Origin: DASPXY01 sp038227745
GTDB lineage: Bacteria; Planctomycetota; Planctomycetia; Gemmatales; Gemmataceae
Assembly: GCA_038227745.1 (NCBI GenBank)
Contig: JBBRPS010000052.1
Span: 1 to 22,108 of the forward strand
DNA: 22,108 nt
Reading direction: 5' to 3'
The notes under the pieces were generated by a model. The model had not been told where the DNA came from, made no database searches, and was given only the letters and a program-made list of their open reading frames with translations. Positions 10,382 to 17,658 of the stretch are shown here, piece after piece (positions within the stretch are counted from its first letter, which is position 1; each line of letters starts with the position of its first letter). The position numbers and the translations under genes are program-made.

Positions 10382-11479
10382 CTACGTGGTTTGCGGGTTC
10401 GTGGCCGGCGTTGTGGTGAAGCTGAAGTTCACCGTTGCCGTCTGGACCGTGGTGGTGAGCTGCACGGTCTGCGACGACTGGTTGGTCGTGGTGTCGGTCG
10501 GCGGCACCGCGGTGACGGCGTACGCGGAGTACTGGCCGAAGTTGGTCGCCAGGTCGTTGAACGAGTAGTTGCCGTTCTGGTCCGTGTAGGTGAAGACCTC
10601 GTCGCCATCGAGCACGCCGTCGTGGTTGGCGTCGAGGAAAATCTGGACGCCCACCTGCGGGACCCCGTTGACGGTGACCGTCCCCTGGATGACGCCACTC
10701 GACGACGGCAGCTGGCTGGCGCCGGAGCTGGAGTTGGGGCCGGCGGCGGGCGCCCACTCCTCGAAGCCGCCGTTGCCCGCCAGGTTGACGCCGAACTTGG
10801 AGTACAGAGAGACGTACGGGTCGGTGCCGGTGAAGAGGGAGTCGGGCACGTACAGCAGCATGTCGCCCGAGCCGCTGCCGTGCGTCAGGCGGGCGTCGAG
10901 CTTGACCCAGTTGTCCACGCCGCCCGCGTCCAGGTCGTAGACCGGCGCCAGCCCCCCGAGCGTGTGGGCGCTGGCGTCGTAGCCCGACAGGTTCGGGGCG
11001 CCGCCGACGTACAGGCGCAGCTCATCGAGCGAGAGCAGGGGTTGCGAGCTCTTCTGGTTGATGTCGAGGAGGAAGACGCGGTAGAAGACGCCGCCGGCGT
11101 CCACCTTGGGCAGCTCATCGAGCTTCAGCGAGCGCGTGAAGGTCGGGCTCTTGTTCTCGTCGAACTGCAGGGGGCGGTTGTCGGTGTTGTAGCCCTGCTG
11201 GACGGTCTGCTTCGCGCCCTGCGCCTGCAGCCGGACGAAAGAATGGATCACGCCGGAGCCGGTGGGCTGGGTGGGGGTCTGGGCGAAGATCGCCCCGTTG
11301 ATGGAACCGCTGGCGCCCGCCGTGGTCAGGTCGAGCGGTGCGGCGCTCGGGACGGTCCGTTCCTCGAGGGATTCCAGCTGCAGTTGGGCCTTGGCGGGGG
11401 CCGGTTTCGTGCGCCGCGGGCGTTCGGACCGCAGCCAGCGCTTGAAAGACAACCAATCTTGCCAACGAGAGCCACTCAT
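10382..11479 (-). CDS. Planctomycete-type secreted protein with SdrD-B-like C-terminal domain
   Basis: This 365-residue protein starts MSGSRWQDWLSFKRWLR after a GGAGG site. At about residues 36-46 it carries LESLEERTVPS, the planctomycete extracellular signal (Planc_extracel type). The middle part (GVIHSFVRLQAQG ... GYNTDNRPLQFDE ... FYRVFLLDINQ ... LSLDELRLYVGG ... SGDMLLYVPDSLF ... YVSLYSKFG ... NGGFEEWAP) matches a beta-rich family often found with such signals, of unknown function. The last 100 residues form an SdrD B/carboxypeptidase-regulatory-like repeat (GTVTVNGVPQVGVQIFLDA) with a calcium-type loop DANHDGVLDGDE, then a Thr-rich tail. It is probably exported and surface-attached or structural. 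It has its own promoter and a long leader, and is followed by a hairpin element. Confidence 0.85.
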   Translation of the reverse strand: MSGSRWQDWLSFKRWLRSERPRRTKPAPAKAQLQLESLEERTVPSAAPLDLTTAGASGSINGAIFAQTPTQPTGSGVIHSFVRLQAQGAKQTVQQGYNTDNRPLQFDENKSPTFTRSLKLDELPKVDAGGVFYRVFLLDINQKSSQPLLSLDELRLYVGGAPNLSGYDASAHTLGGLAPVYDLDAGGVDNWVKLDARLTHGSGSGDMLLYVPDSLFTGTDPYVSLYSKFGVNLAGNGGFEEWAPAAGPNSSSGASQLPSSSGVIQGTVTVNGVPQVGVQIFLDANHDGVLDGDEVFTYTDQNGNYSFNDLATNFGQYSAYAVTAVPPTDTTTNQSSQTVQLTTTVQTATVNFSFTTTPATNPQTT

Positions 11480-11807
11480 CTCCGTTCCTCCGAAAAGAAC
11501 CGGGCGGGCGCACCCGACCCGGCGACCGTTAATCCCGGCAAGCCCGCGACGCACGCCGTTCCGCGCGGCGCGTCGCCACCTGGGCGACCGGGCTGTAGAA
11601 GACCTTTGGCAGGGCAGACCCGGCAGGATGGCGGACGATCCCAAATGATCGCACCGTGGTTTGCCGTCTCACCCGTGGGGGGCGGTGGCGCAGCTACCGC
11701 GCCGGTGCAGAGGCCGGTCACACGACCGGCCCGTTGAGGGGAGGGCAACGCCGCCGAACACATCCGGGGGAACCGGGAGGGAGTGGTCAGACAACCGCTT
11801 CGCAGGA
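11480..11807 (-). promoter_or_regulatory. Long 5' leader of the secreted-protein gene
   Basis: About 320 nt separate the predicted transcription start from the ATG at 11479. No reading frame here looks like a gene. A perfect inverted repeat GGCCGGTC-ACAC-GACCGGCC sits at 11712-11731. Further along the transcript come GAGACGGCAAACC and several GC-rich potential stems. A structured leader is possible, but I do not recognise a known riboswitch. Confidence 0.3.
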
Positions 11808-11836
11808 AATATGGGAGAGGTTTGCCGCGTTGTCAA
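11808..11836 (-). promoter_or_regulatory. Probable sigma70-type promoter of the secreted-protein gene
   Basis: On the minus strand a perfect TTGACA (complement of 11831-11836) is followed after exactly 17 bp by CATATT (complement of 11808-11813), four of six matches to the -10 consensus. It lies 42 bp downstream of the pseudouridine-synthase stop, so the secreted-protein gene can be expressed separately. Confidence 0.5.
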
Positions 11837-11878
11837 ATCGGCGGCGCGAGAAAACGCCGTGGGGCGCCCGGCGAACCG

Positions 11879-12895
11879 TTACGATTCGTCCTCCGCGTCG
11901 GCCCGGTGCCGGCGGCGCAACCGCTTCAACAGGGCGGCCATGTCGGGCGGCAGCGGCGCCGTCCACGACAGGTGCGCGCCGGTCACCGGGTGTTCCAGGC
12001 CGAGGCTGGCCGCGTGCAGCATCGGGCGGGCGGCGGCGCTGGCGTCGGGCAGTGGCCGGCCGTGCCGCGGCCGGTCGTAGACGCGCTCGCCGCACAGCGG
12101 CGTCCCCCGCTCGCCGAGGTGGATGCGTACCTGGTGCGTCCGTCCGGTCTCGAGCCGGCACTCCACGAGCGCGAAGTCGCCCAGGTCCTCGACGACGCGG
12201 ACGTGCGTCACCGCCCGCTGGCCCGCGCCCGGTTGGTCGGTGCTGCCGCGGCGGCCGTCGCCGCGGTCGGGGACGAGGTGCGACTCGATGCGCCCCGACT
12301 TCGGCCGGCCGCGCACCAGCGCGAGGTAACGCCGTTCGATCGTGTGCGCCCGGAACTGCTCGCCGAGTCGGCGCTCGGCCTCGGGGGTGCGCGCGAAGAC
12401 GACGAGGCCGCTCGTGTCCTTGTCGAGGCGGTGAACGGCGCGGACGCGGCCTTTCGTCTCCTTCTCCTGGGCGAGGAGTTCCGGCAGGAGATCTTGCAGT
12501 GTTTCGGGGAGGAAGCGGCGGCCGCGGGGGCCGAACTCGGCGGCCTCGTGGGCGTGGCGCATGGTGGTCAGGCCCGGCGGCTTGTCCACGACGACGAGGT
12601 GCGCGTCGGCGTGGCGGATCGCGGCGGCGCTCCGTTGTCCGTTGTCCGTTGTCCGTCGTGGGCGGGGGGCTTTTTTCTCCGTGGGGCGCGGCGCCTCGAC
12701 GATGTCCGCCTCGACGGCCTGGCCGGGGGACACGCGCCAGGACGGGTTGCGACAGAGGTTGCCCGCGAGGCGGACGCGGCACTGGCGGACGAGGTCGCGC
12801 GCGGCCGCGGCGGAGAGGTGGAGGTGGGCCTTGAGCAGCGCAGCGACCGTCCGCCCGGACTCTTTACGGGAGACAACGAAGCGCCGCGTGGCCAT
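11879..12895 (-). CDS. RluA-family 23S rRNA/tRNA pseudouridine synthase
   Basis: This 338-residue enzyme converts uridine to pseudouridine in RNA. Residues 1 to about 68 are an S4-type RNA-binding domain (LLKAHLHLSAAAARDLVRQCRVRLAG). The catalytic domain begins near HLVVVDKPPGL (99-109) and contains HRLDKDTSG (155-163) with the catalytic Asp158. RRYLALVRG and CRLETGRTHQVRIHL, typical of the RluA/RluC/RluD group, follow. The linker (residues 80-88, RTTDNGQR) is encoded by a heptanucleotide tandem repeat. Which RNA position is modified cannot be told. It follows the LolA-like/HEAT gene across a long palindrome. The ribosome-binding site is weak. Confidence 0.93.
   Translation of the reverse strand: MATRRFVVSRKESGRTVAALLKAHLHLSAAAARDLVRQCRVRLAGNLCRNPSWRVSPGQAVEADIVEAPRPTEKKAPRPRRTTDNGQRSAAAIRHADAHLVVVDKPPGLTTMRHAHEAAEFGPRGRRFLPETLQDLLPELLAQEKETKGRVRAVHRLDKDTSGLVVFARTPEAERRLGEQFRAHTIERRYLALVRGRPKSGRIESHLVPDRGDGRRGSTDQPGAGQRAVTHVRVVEDLGDFALVECRLETGRTHQVRIHLGERGTPLCGERVYDRPRHGRPLPDASAAARPMLHAASLGLEHPVTGAHLSWTAPLPPDMAALLKRLRRRHRADAEDES
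12631..12657. repeat. Heptanucleotide tandem repeat inside the pseudouridine synthase gene
   Basis: GTTGTCC occurs three times in a row at 12634-12640, 12641-12647 and 12648-12654, with partial copies at each side (TCC before, GTCGTGG after). The unit is not a multiple of three, so gain or loss of one copy would shift the reading frame after about residue 85, before the catalytic domain. It encodes the linker between the S4 and catalytic domains. Confidence 0.8.
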
Positions 12896-12915
12896 CGGTT
12901 TGCTCGGGACGTTCC

Positions 12916-12997
12916 GAGTTTAGCCGCGAGCGGTGAGCCAGATCCCGCGCTCGCCCCCCGCATAGCGGGATCTGACTCACCGCTCGCGGCTAAACTC
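12916..12997. repeat. Long GTTTAGCCGCG palindrome, second class
   Basis: The left arm 12916-12948 and right arm 12965-12997 pair over 33 bases with one mismatch (C12938/A12975). The outer 22 bases are perfect, including GAGTTTAGCCGCGAGCGG. The loop is rich in C. It fills the gap between the LolA-like/HEAT gene, whose stop codon overlaps its edge, and the start of the pseudouridine synthase gene. It shares GTTTAGCCGCG ends with the repeats at 6713 and 14401, but has its own core (GTGAGCCAGATCCCGC). Confidence 0.85.
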
Positions 12998-14318
12998 AGG
13001 GCCTGGTGAAGAGGCTGTCTTCCAGGCGGTTGAAGTAGTGCGTCTCGGTCGTTTCCAGGTCCATGAACAGTTGCCCGTCGCGGTAGAGGCTGGAGCGCAT
13101 CGACAGGCGCAGGCCCTCGATGGCGAGGCGCCGCCAACCCTGCTTGAGGTAGGCGCCGCCGTCCTTGCCGAGCGCCGCCTCGGCGAACGCCCGCCGCTTG
13201 GCGTCGCGGTCCTTCAGCGCCTTGACGAGCACCGGATCCTGTTTGTCCGGGGCGCCGGCGACCGCGGCCAGGGCGCCCTTCACCTCGCGCGTCACCGTCT
13301 CGTCGGGCGCCCACGGCGCGTAATCCAGCAGCACCTCCGCCGCCCCCGCCGGGCGCCGCAGCGCCACCAGGCGCACCACCGACGCGGCCAGCGTTTGCTC
13401 CTGGTTGATGTGCTCCAGGCACTGCTCCGCCCGCCGCGCCACCTCGCGGTCCGCGTCGCGCAGCGCGTCGCGCAGCAGCGCCGCCGCCTTGACGCCCGCC
13501 GCCTTGAGCGCCGCCGTCGCCCGCTGCCGCACGCTGAACGACTTGTGCCCGAGCTTGATGACCAGGTCCTTGAGCCGGACCTGCTCCTTCTCGTCGGGCG
13601 TCTGCCGGCGCAGGAAGTCCAGCAGGGCCGGGCCGTCCACGGCGACCTTCGCCCCCTTGAGGATCTGCACGTCTACCTCGGCGGGGTCGAGCACGCGATA
13701 ATCGAGGTGGTAAACCTCCTGCAAGACCTCGCGGTTGAGGTTCGGGTCCATCACGCGGTTGGCCGACTTGGCGAGCAGGCCGGTCTCCCTGTCGAACCAG
13801 AGGGAGACGTCCGGCTTGCCTTCCTTCTGCACCTTCAGACCGTGGCACGCGGTGCCCTTGACCTGGCTCTCGCCAAGGGAGGTCAGGGTGTAGCCCTTGT
13901 CCTTGACGAGTGTGACGAGGCTGCAGACGCGGTCGGCGTAGGCGGACTTGCGGATGCGGTCGAGGAAGGCGGCGTCGAGGTCGTAGGTGACGCCGTCGTA
14001 GCTGATCCAGCCCTTGTCGTCGCCGACCATCACGAGGGTGCGCGTGGCGGACACGTCCTTGATGGTGCCGCGCAGGGTGATGCGGCGGCGGTTGCCGGTT
14101 TCGCTGAAGCTCTCGCCGGTGAAAGTGAAACCGTCGGTGTGGAAGGTGCCCTTGCTCTTGCGGTAGGCGGCGACCTTCAGGTTGAGCTTGTCCAGGCCGC
14201 CCATGGCCTTGATGGCCTTCTCGATGAGGGCGCGCGGCTCCGGCTGCTGGGCGCGGGCGGCGGTCCCCAGCCCAAGCAAGAGCGCGCCGGCCAGCACGGA
14301 CGACAGGAACTTGCCCAT
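12996..14318 (-). CDS. Secreted protein with LolA-like N-terminal domain and HEAT-like C-terminal repeats
   Basis: The 440-residue protein has a clear signal peptide (MGKFLSSVLAGALLLGLGTA, cleavage likely after ARA at 23). Residues of about 25-225 resemble the LolA/outer-membrane lipoprotein-sorting fold: an IEKAIKAMGGLDKL helix, then strands with GTFHTDGFTFTGESFSE, GWISYDGVTYDLD, GTACHGLKVQKEGKPDVSLWFDRETGLLAK and NREVLQEVYHLDYRVLDP. From about 240 Ala/Leu/Arg-rich helices form HEAT-like repeats (SVRQRATAALKAAG, REVARRAEQCLEHI, KRRAFAEAALGKDG). The end (LRLSMRSSLYRDGQLFMDLETTETHYFNRLEDSLFTRP) is unlike either. It may bind a lipophilic ligand in the periplasm; the HEAT part may mediate contacts. 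A GGAGGG site precedes the ATG. It lies 127 bp after ftsK. Confidence 0.8.
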   Translation of the reverse strand: MGKFLSSVLAGALLLGLGTAARAQQPEPRALIEKAIKAMGGLDKLNLKVAAYRKSKGTFHTDGFTFTGESFSETGNRRRITLRGTIKDVSATRTLVMVGDDKGWISYDGVTYDLDAAFLDRIRKSAYADRVCSLVTLVKDKGYTLTSLGESQVKGTACHGLKVQKEGKPDVSLWFDRETGLLAKSANRVMDPNLNREVLQEVYHLDYRVLDPAEVDVQILKGAKVAVDGPALLDFLRRQTPDEKEQVRLKDLVIKLGHKSFSVRQRATAALKAAGVKAAALLRDALRDADREVARRAEQCLEHINQEQTLAASVVRLVALRRPAGAAEVLLDYAPWAPDETVTREVKGALAAVAGAPDKQDPVLVKALKDRDAKRRAFAEAALGKDGGAYLKQGWRRLAIEGLRLSMRSSLYRDGQLFMDLETTETHYFNRLEDSLFTRP

Positions 14319-14400
14319 GACAACCCTCCGAGGTGTGGAATCCCGAACCGCGGCCCTCAGAGGTTAGGGTAAAGCAGCGGGGGGACGGAGTCAACGAGTT

Positions 14401-14437
14401 CCGTTTAGCCGCGGTTCTGCGAACCGCGGCTAAACGG
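14401..14437. repeat. Minimal GTTTAGCCGCG palindrome unit
   Basis: Perfect 17-base arms (CCGTTTAGCCGCGGTTC, 14401-14417, and its complement 14421-14437) flank the loop TGC. It lies eight bases after the ftsK stop. There is no T-run, so it is not a standard terminator. It may protect the ftsK mRNA end or mark an inserted REP-like element. It is the single-copy form of the paired repeat at 6713-6793. Confidence 0.9.
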
Positions 14438-14445
14438 GTCGGGCA

Positions 14446-16692
14446 TCAGCCGCTCTTCTTGACTTCCTCCCAGTGCTCCGGCGTGTACAGCACCTCGCGG
14501 GCGTTGCTGCCGTTGTACGGGCCGACGATGCTGTCCTCCGCCATGAAGTCGATGAAGCGTGCCGCCTTGCCGTAGCCGATCGCCATGGCCCGCTGCAGCA
14601 GCGACACACTGCCGCGCCCCTCGCGCACCACAATCTCCACCGCCTGCTCGTACAGCGGGTCGCGCTCGCGCAGCCGCTCCAGGAAACCGCCCTCGCCGGC
14701 CCCGGCGGTCCGCAGCTCCAGCAGCTCCTGCGCGTAGCACGGCTCGCACTCCAGGTGCTTCACCACGCGCGAGATCTCGCCGTCGCTGGCGTAGGTGCCC
14801 TGGGCCCGCACCAGCGAACTCGTCCCCGGCTGCAGGAACAGCATGTCGCCCTTGCCGAGCAGCTTGTCGGCGCCCATCTCGTCCAGCACCACGCGGCTGT
14901 CCGTCCGGCACGACACCTGGAAGCAGATGCGCGCCGGCAGGTTCGACTTGATCAGGCCCGTGATGACGTCCACCGTCGGCTTCTGCGTCGCCACGATCAG
15001 GTGAATCCCCGCGGCCCGCGACTTCTGCGCCAGGCGGATAATATGGCTCTCCATCTCGCGCTTCATCTGCATCATCAGGTCGCCGACCTCGTCCACGATC
15101 AGAACGATGTACGGCATCCGCTCGGGGATCTGGTCGCGCTCGTGATCGTCGGCGGGCCGGACGCGGCGCAGCACCTCCTCCTTGCCCAGCTCGTTGTACG
15201 CCGCGATGTTCCGCACCCGCGCCCGGCTGAGGAGGTCGTAGCGCTCCTCCATCTTGTCCACCGCCCACGACAGGATCGCCTCGGCCTTCTTGGCGTCGAG
15301 GACGACCGGGTGCATCAGGTGCGGCAGCTTGCCGAACTCGATCAGCTCGGTGCGCTTGGGGTCGATCAGGATCAGCTTCACCTGGTCGGGGCGGCGCGTC
15401 ATCAAAATGCTGAGGATGACCGCGTTGAGGCAGACCGACTTGCCGGTGCCGGTGCGGCCGGCGATGAGCAGGTGCGGCATCTCGGCGAGATCGTGGACGA
15501 GCGGCCGGCCCTCGGTGTCCTTGCCGAGGAAGAGGGGGATGCGGGCCTTGACCACCTTCTTACCGGCGCCGAGGATGACGTCCTTGAGGCGGACCTCGGC
15601 GCGGTGCTCGTTGGGCACCTCGACGCCGACGGTATTCTTGCCGGGGATCGGCGCGACGATGCGCACGCTCGGCACACACAGGTTCAGGGCGATGTCGTCG
15701 CCCAGGCCGGTGACCTTGTTGACGCGCAGGCCCGTCTCCAGGGCGATCTCGTACTGCGAGATGACCGGGCCGGTGTTGATGCCGACGACGCGGACGTTCA
15801 GACCGAAGTCGGTGAACGTCTTTTCCAGCAGGGCGGCCTGGTCGCGCAGGTGCTGGTCGTGCTCGTCGTAGGGAAAGGGAGCGGCGTCCTCCAGGAGCGA
15901 GAGCGGCGGCAGCTCGTAGTCGTCGAAGCTCGGCTCCTCGGACGCCGGGCCGGGGCGGACAATGCGTAACGGCGGCACCGCGGTCGGCTCGGGGCGCTTC
16001 TTGCCCGGCGTGGTCGGGGCGGGTGCCGCCGCCGACACGACGGAATGGCGGATCGGGATGGCCGCATCGTCCGGCGACGCCTCCTCGTCGGGCTCGCTCT
16101 CCGCGCCGGGCTCGTCCCGCGCGGGCTCGGGGCCGGCCTTCACGGCGGCGAGGCCGGCGAAAGCCCGCGCAGCCCAGCGGCAGGTCCGCCACAGCAGGCG
16201 GAGCGAGCGGACGAGGACGGCATCGGCGGCGAGGGCGAGGGCGAGCAGGGCGACGCCCGCGACGAGGAAGAAGCGGGCCGCCGGCTCGAAATGGTCCTCC
16301 AGCCAGGCGCCGACCCAGGCGCCGAGCGCGCCGCCGCTGCCGGCGAGGACGTCCGGGCCGAGGGCGTCGGCGATGACCGCGGCACAGGGCACGAGCAGCA
16401 GCCAGCCCGCGAGCCGCCGGGACCAGGTGAAAAGGCACTGGCGCAGGAAGAGCAGTAACACCAGCACGAACCAGGTCGCAAGCAGGGGGTAGACGGCGGC
16501 GCCGAGGGCGTCGTAGAGTGCCTCCGCCAGCCAGGCGCCGGGGGCGCCGAGAAGGTTGGTCGGCTCGGGCGGTGGGTAGAGCAGGGCGGCGGACGGCGCC
16601 TCCTGGGTGAGGACGCACACGGCGACGAGGAAGCCGGCGAGCAGCAGCCCCCAGGCGAGGAAATCGAGGTGCGCGCCGCGGCGGTCGGCCAT
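14446..16692 (-). CDS. ftsK: DNA translocase FtsK/SpoIIIE
   Basis: This 748-residue motor pumps chromosomal DNA through the division septum and helps resolve the terminus. Four membrane helices lie at about 11-28, 60-85, 94-112 and 140-160, followed by an acidic/Pro-rich linker (to about residue 270). The alpha/beta motor begins near DEHDQHLRDQAALLEKTFTD and has Walker A GRTGTGKS (412-419) and Walker B IVLIVDEVGDL (Asp534). SRAAGIHLIVATQKPTVDVITG is also family-typical. The C-terminal gamma domain (YEQAVEIVVREGRGSVSLLQR ... IGYGKAARFIDFM) is the part that reads chromosome polarity. The start at 16692 (MADRRGAHLDF) is chosen for a GGAG site and because the membrane part begins there; an upstream frame stays open but is not protein-like. 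Confidence 0.95.
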   Translation of the reverse strand: MADRRGAHLDFLAWGLLLAGFLVAVCVLTQEAPSAALLYPPPEPTNLLGAPGAWLAEALYDALGAAVYPLLATWFVLVLLLFLRQCLFTWSRRLAGWLLLVPCAAVIADALGPDVLAGSGGALGAWVGAWLEDHFEPAARFFLVAGVALLALALAADAVLVRSLRLLWRTCRWAARAFAGLAAVKAGPEPARDEPGAESEPDEEASPDDAAIPIRHSVVSAAAPAPTTPGKKRPEPTAVPPLRIVRPGPASEEPSFDDYELPPLSLLEDAAPFPYDEHDQHLRDQAALLEKTFTDFGLNVRVVGINTGPVISQYEIALETGLRVNKVTGLGDDIALNLCVPSVRIVAPIPGKNTVGVEVPNEHRAEVRLKDVILGAGKKVVKARIPLFLGKDTEGRPLVHDLAEMPHLLIAGRTGTGKSVCLNAVILSILMTRRPDQVKLILIDPKRTELIEFGKLPHLMHPVVLDAKKAEAILSWAVDKMEERYDLLSRARVRNIAAYNELGKEEVLRRVRPADDHERDQIPERMPYIVLIVDEVGDLMMQMKREMESHIIRLAQKSRAAGIHLIVATQKPTVDVITGLIKSNLPARICFQVSCRTDSRVVLDEMGADKLLGKGDMLFLQPGTSSLVRAQGTYASDGEISRVVKHLECEPCYAQELLELRTAGAGEGGFLERLRERDPLYEQAVEIVVREGRGSVSLLQRAMAIGYGKAARFIDFMAEDSIVGPYNGSNAREVLYTPEHWEEVKKSG

Positions 16693-17032
16693 GTCGGGAA
16701 CTCCGGGTGCGGTCTCCGAGGGGCAGCGCCTGGTAGGGCGCATCATGGGTCTATCATCGCCGAGGGCCGCCCCGATTCGCTGGGAAAACCGCGGAAACGG
16801 CGCCTCACGCAACGATGTCAAGGGGCACAACAAGCAGGATCGATATTCCCGGCATCGCGCTCTTCGAGGCGCTGCGCCAGCTGCATACGTGGTAAAGTCG
16901 GCGGGCGGGCGAAGCTGCGGGGCGGCCTCGGGGTGGACCCGGGCGCCGCGGGGACCGATGAAAGAGCGGGCGTGTTCGCGTGACTCGCCCAGGCTGTGCA
17001 TCTGTCCCCGCCCACGGAGGCCCCCAACCCGC
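16693..17032. other. Divergent intergenic region between ftsK and the 96-aa gene
   Basis: No gene is supported in these 340 bases. On the minus strand a perfect TTGACA (complement of 16816-16821) lies about 125 bp before the ftsK start, but no good -10 follows at normal spacing. Between them is the 11-mer CGTGAGGCGCC (complement of 16799-16809), also seen beside the TTGACT upstream of the ATPase-HflK gene. Confidence 0.4.
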
Positions 17033-17323
17033 ATGGACGTTGTATCCCTCCCGACGCTCGACGAGCTGCGCCGCCACGTCCTGCGGACGCTGTGCTCGAA
17101 GGACCACCTCGACCCCGCCCAGACGCCGCTGCTGCAGTCGATCGTGACGCGCCGCGGTCGGCCGTGTGGCCTGTTCTTCCAGGTGCAGGGGCCGCGCATG
17201 CTCAAGACGTACGCCGTCTGGGCCGGCGAGGAGAACCGCCTGCTCTTCTACGACTCGACCGGCGTGCGCTTCGCGGAGTGCCGCCTGAGCGAGGGGCCCG
17301 ACCCGCTCAAGCTGGCGGCGTGA
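17033..17323 (+). CDS. Conserved-looking small protein, 96 aa, unknown function
   Basis: The protein starts MDVVSLPTLDELRRHVLRTLCSKDHLD with GGAGG upstream. It is soluble, with a helical N-terminal half and a strand-rich second half (GLFFQVQGPRMLKTYAVWAGEENRLLFYDSTGVRFAECRLSEGPD). The second half looks like a small beta-sheet domain with a turn at the AGEENR segment. I do not recognise a family with a known job. It is divergent from ftsK and ends about 70 bp before the rpmF promoter, so it may be its own unit. The aromatic-rich strands and normal codon use argue that it is real. Confidence 0.7.
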   Translation: MDVVSLPTLDELRRHVLRTLCSKDHLDPAQTPLLQSIVTRRGRPCGLFFQVQGPRMLKTYAVWAGEENRLLFYDSTGVRFAECRLSEGPDPLKLAA

Positions 17324-17391
17324 GCCCCTCCCCGCTCGCCTGTTTCACCGCCGCGGCACTGGCCGCTCGGGGGGGCGCCCGTTACCTTATC

Positions 17392-17421
17392 TTGACAGGG
17401 GTTAACCCCTCGGCCTACGAT
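17392..17421 (+). promoter_or_regulatory. Sigma70-type promoter of the rpmF-plsX-fabD cluster
   Basis: A perfect TTGACA (17392-17397) is followed after 18 bp by TACGAT (17416-17421), four of six matches. It lies 48 bp upstream of the rpmF start. It is the best promoter match in the window. The spacer is occupied by a perfect palindrome, annotated separately. Confidence 0.65.
17397..17410 (+). promoter_or_regulatory. Candidate operator: 14-bp perfect palindrome between -35 and -10
   Basis: AGGGGTTAACCCCT is an exact palindrome lying entirely between the -35 and -10 boxes of the rpmF promoter, apart from its first base, which is the last base of TTGACA. A protein bound here would block or reshape the promoter. 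The cognate regulator is unknown; a fatty-acid-responsive repressor would fit the downstream genes. Confidence 0.5.
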
Positions 17422-17468
17422 GGCATGCTTTACCCATTTTGCTCCGCATAGCGAAGGCAGAAACGCTT

Positions 17469-17654
17469 ATGGCTGTTCCGAAGCGACGGACTTCCCGCTC
17501 CCGGCAGGGCATGCGGCGAAGCCACCAGCACCTGACCCCCAAGCAGGTCCAGTACTGCGGCCAGTGCAACGAACCCGTGCTGCCGCACCGCGTCTGCTCG
17601 AACTGCGGTTACTACCAGGGCCGTGAAGTCGTGGCCCCGGAACAGGAGAAGTGA
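17469..17654 (+). CDS. rpmF: 50S ribosomal protein L32
   Basis: The 61-residue protein begins MAVPKRRTSRSRQGMRRSHQ, the standard L32 N-terminus. A zinc ribbon follows with Cys30, Cys33, Cys43 and Cys46 (YCGQCNEPVLPHRVCSNCGYYQGREV), so this is the zinc-binding form. It is part of the large ribosomal subunit. A slightly longer reading (from 17439) is rejected because MAVPKRR is the conserved start. plsX begins four bases after its stop, the classic rpmF-plsX arrangement, so the two are surely co-transcribed. Confidence 0.97.
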   Translation: MAVPKRRTSRSRQGMRRSHQHLTPKQVQYCGQCNEPVLPHRVCSNCGYYQGREVVAPEQEK

Positions 17655-17658
17655 TCCC

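Noticed and set aside
11480..11807. A cyclic di-GMP (GEMM-I) riboswitch, suggested by GGCAAACC in the leader
   Set aside because: The following GNRA-capped stem and the second conserved GACGCAAAGCC segment are missing.
16693..17205. N-terminal extension of FtsK by 171 residues
   Set aside because: The frame is open but of low-complexity, non-conserved character and overlaps the divergent gene. MADRRG at 16692 has a ribosome-binding site and leads straight into the first membrane helix.
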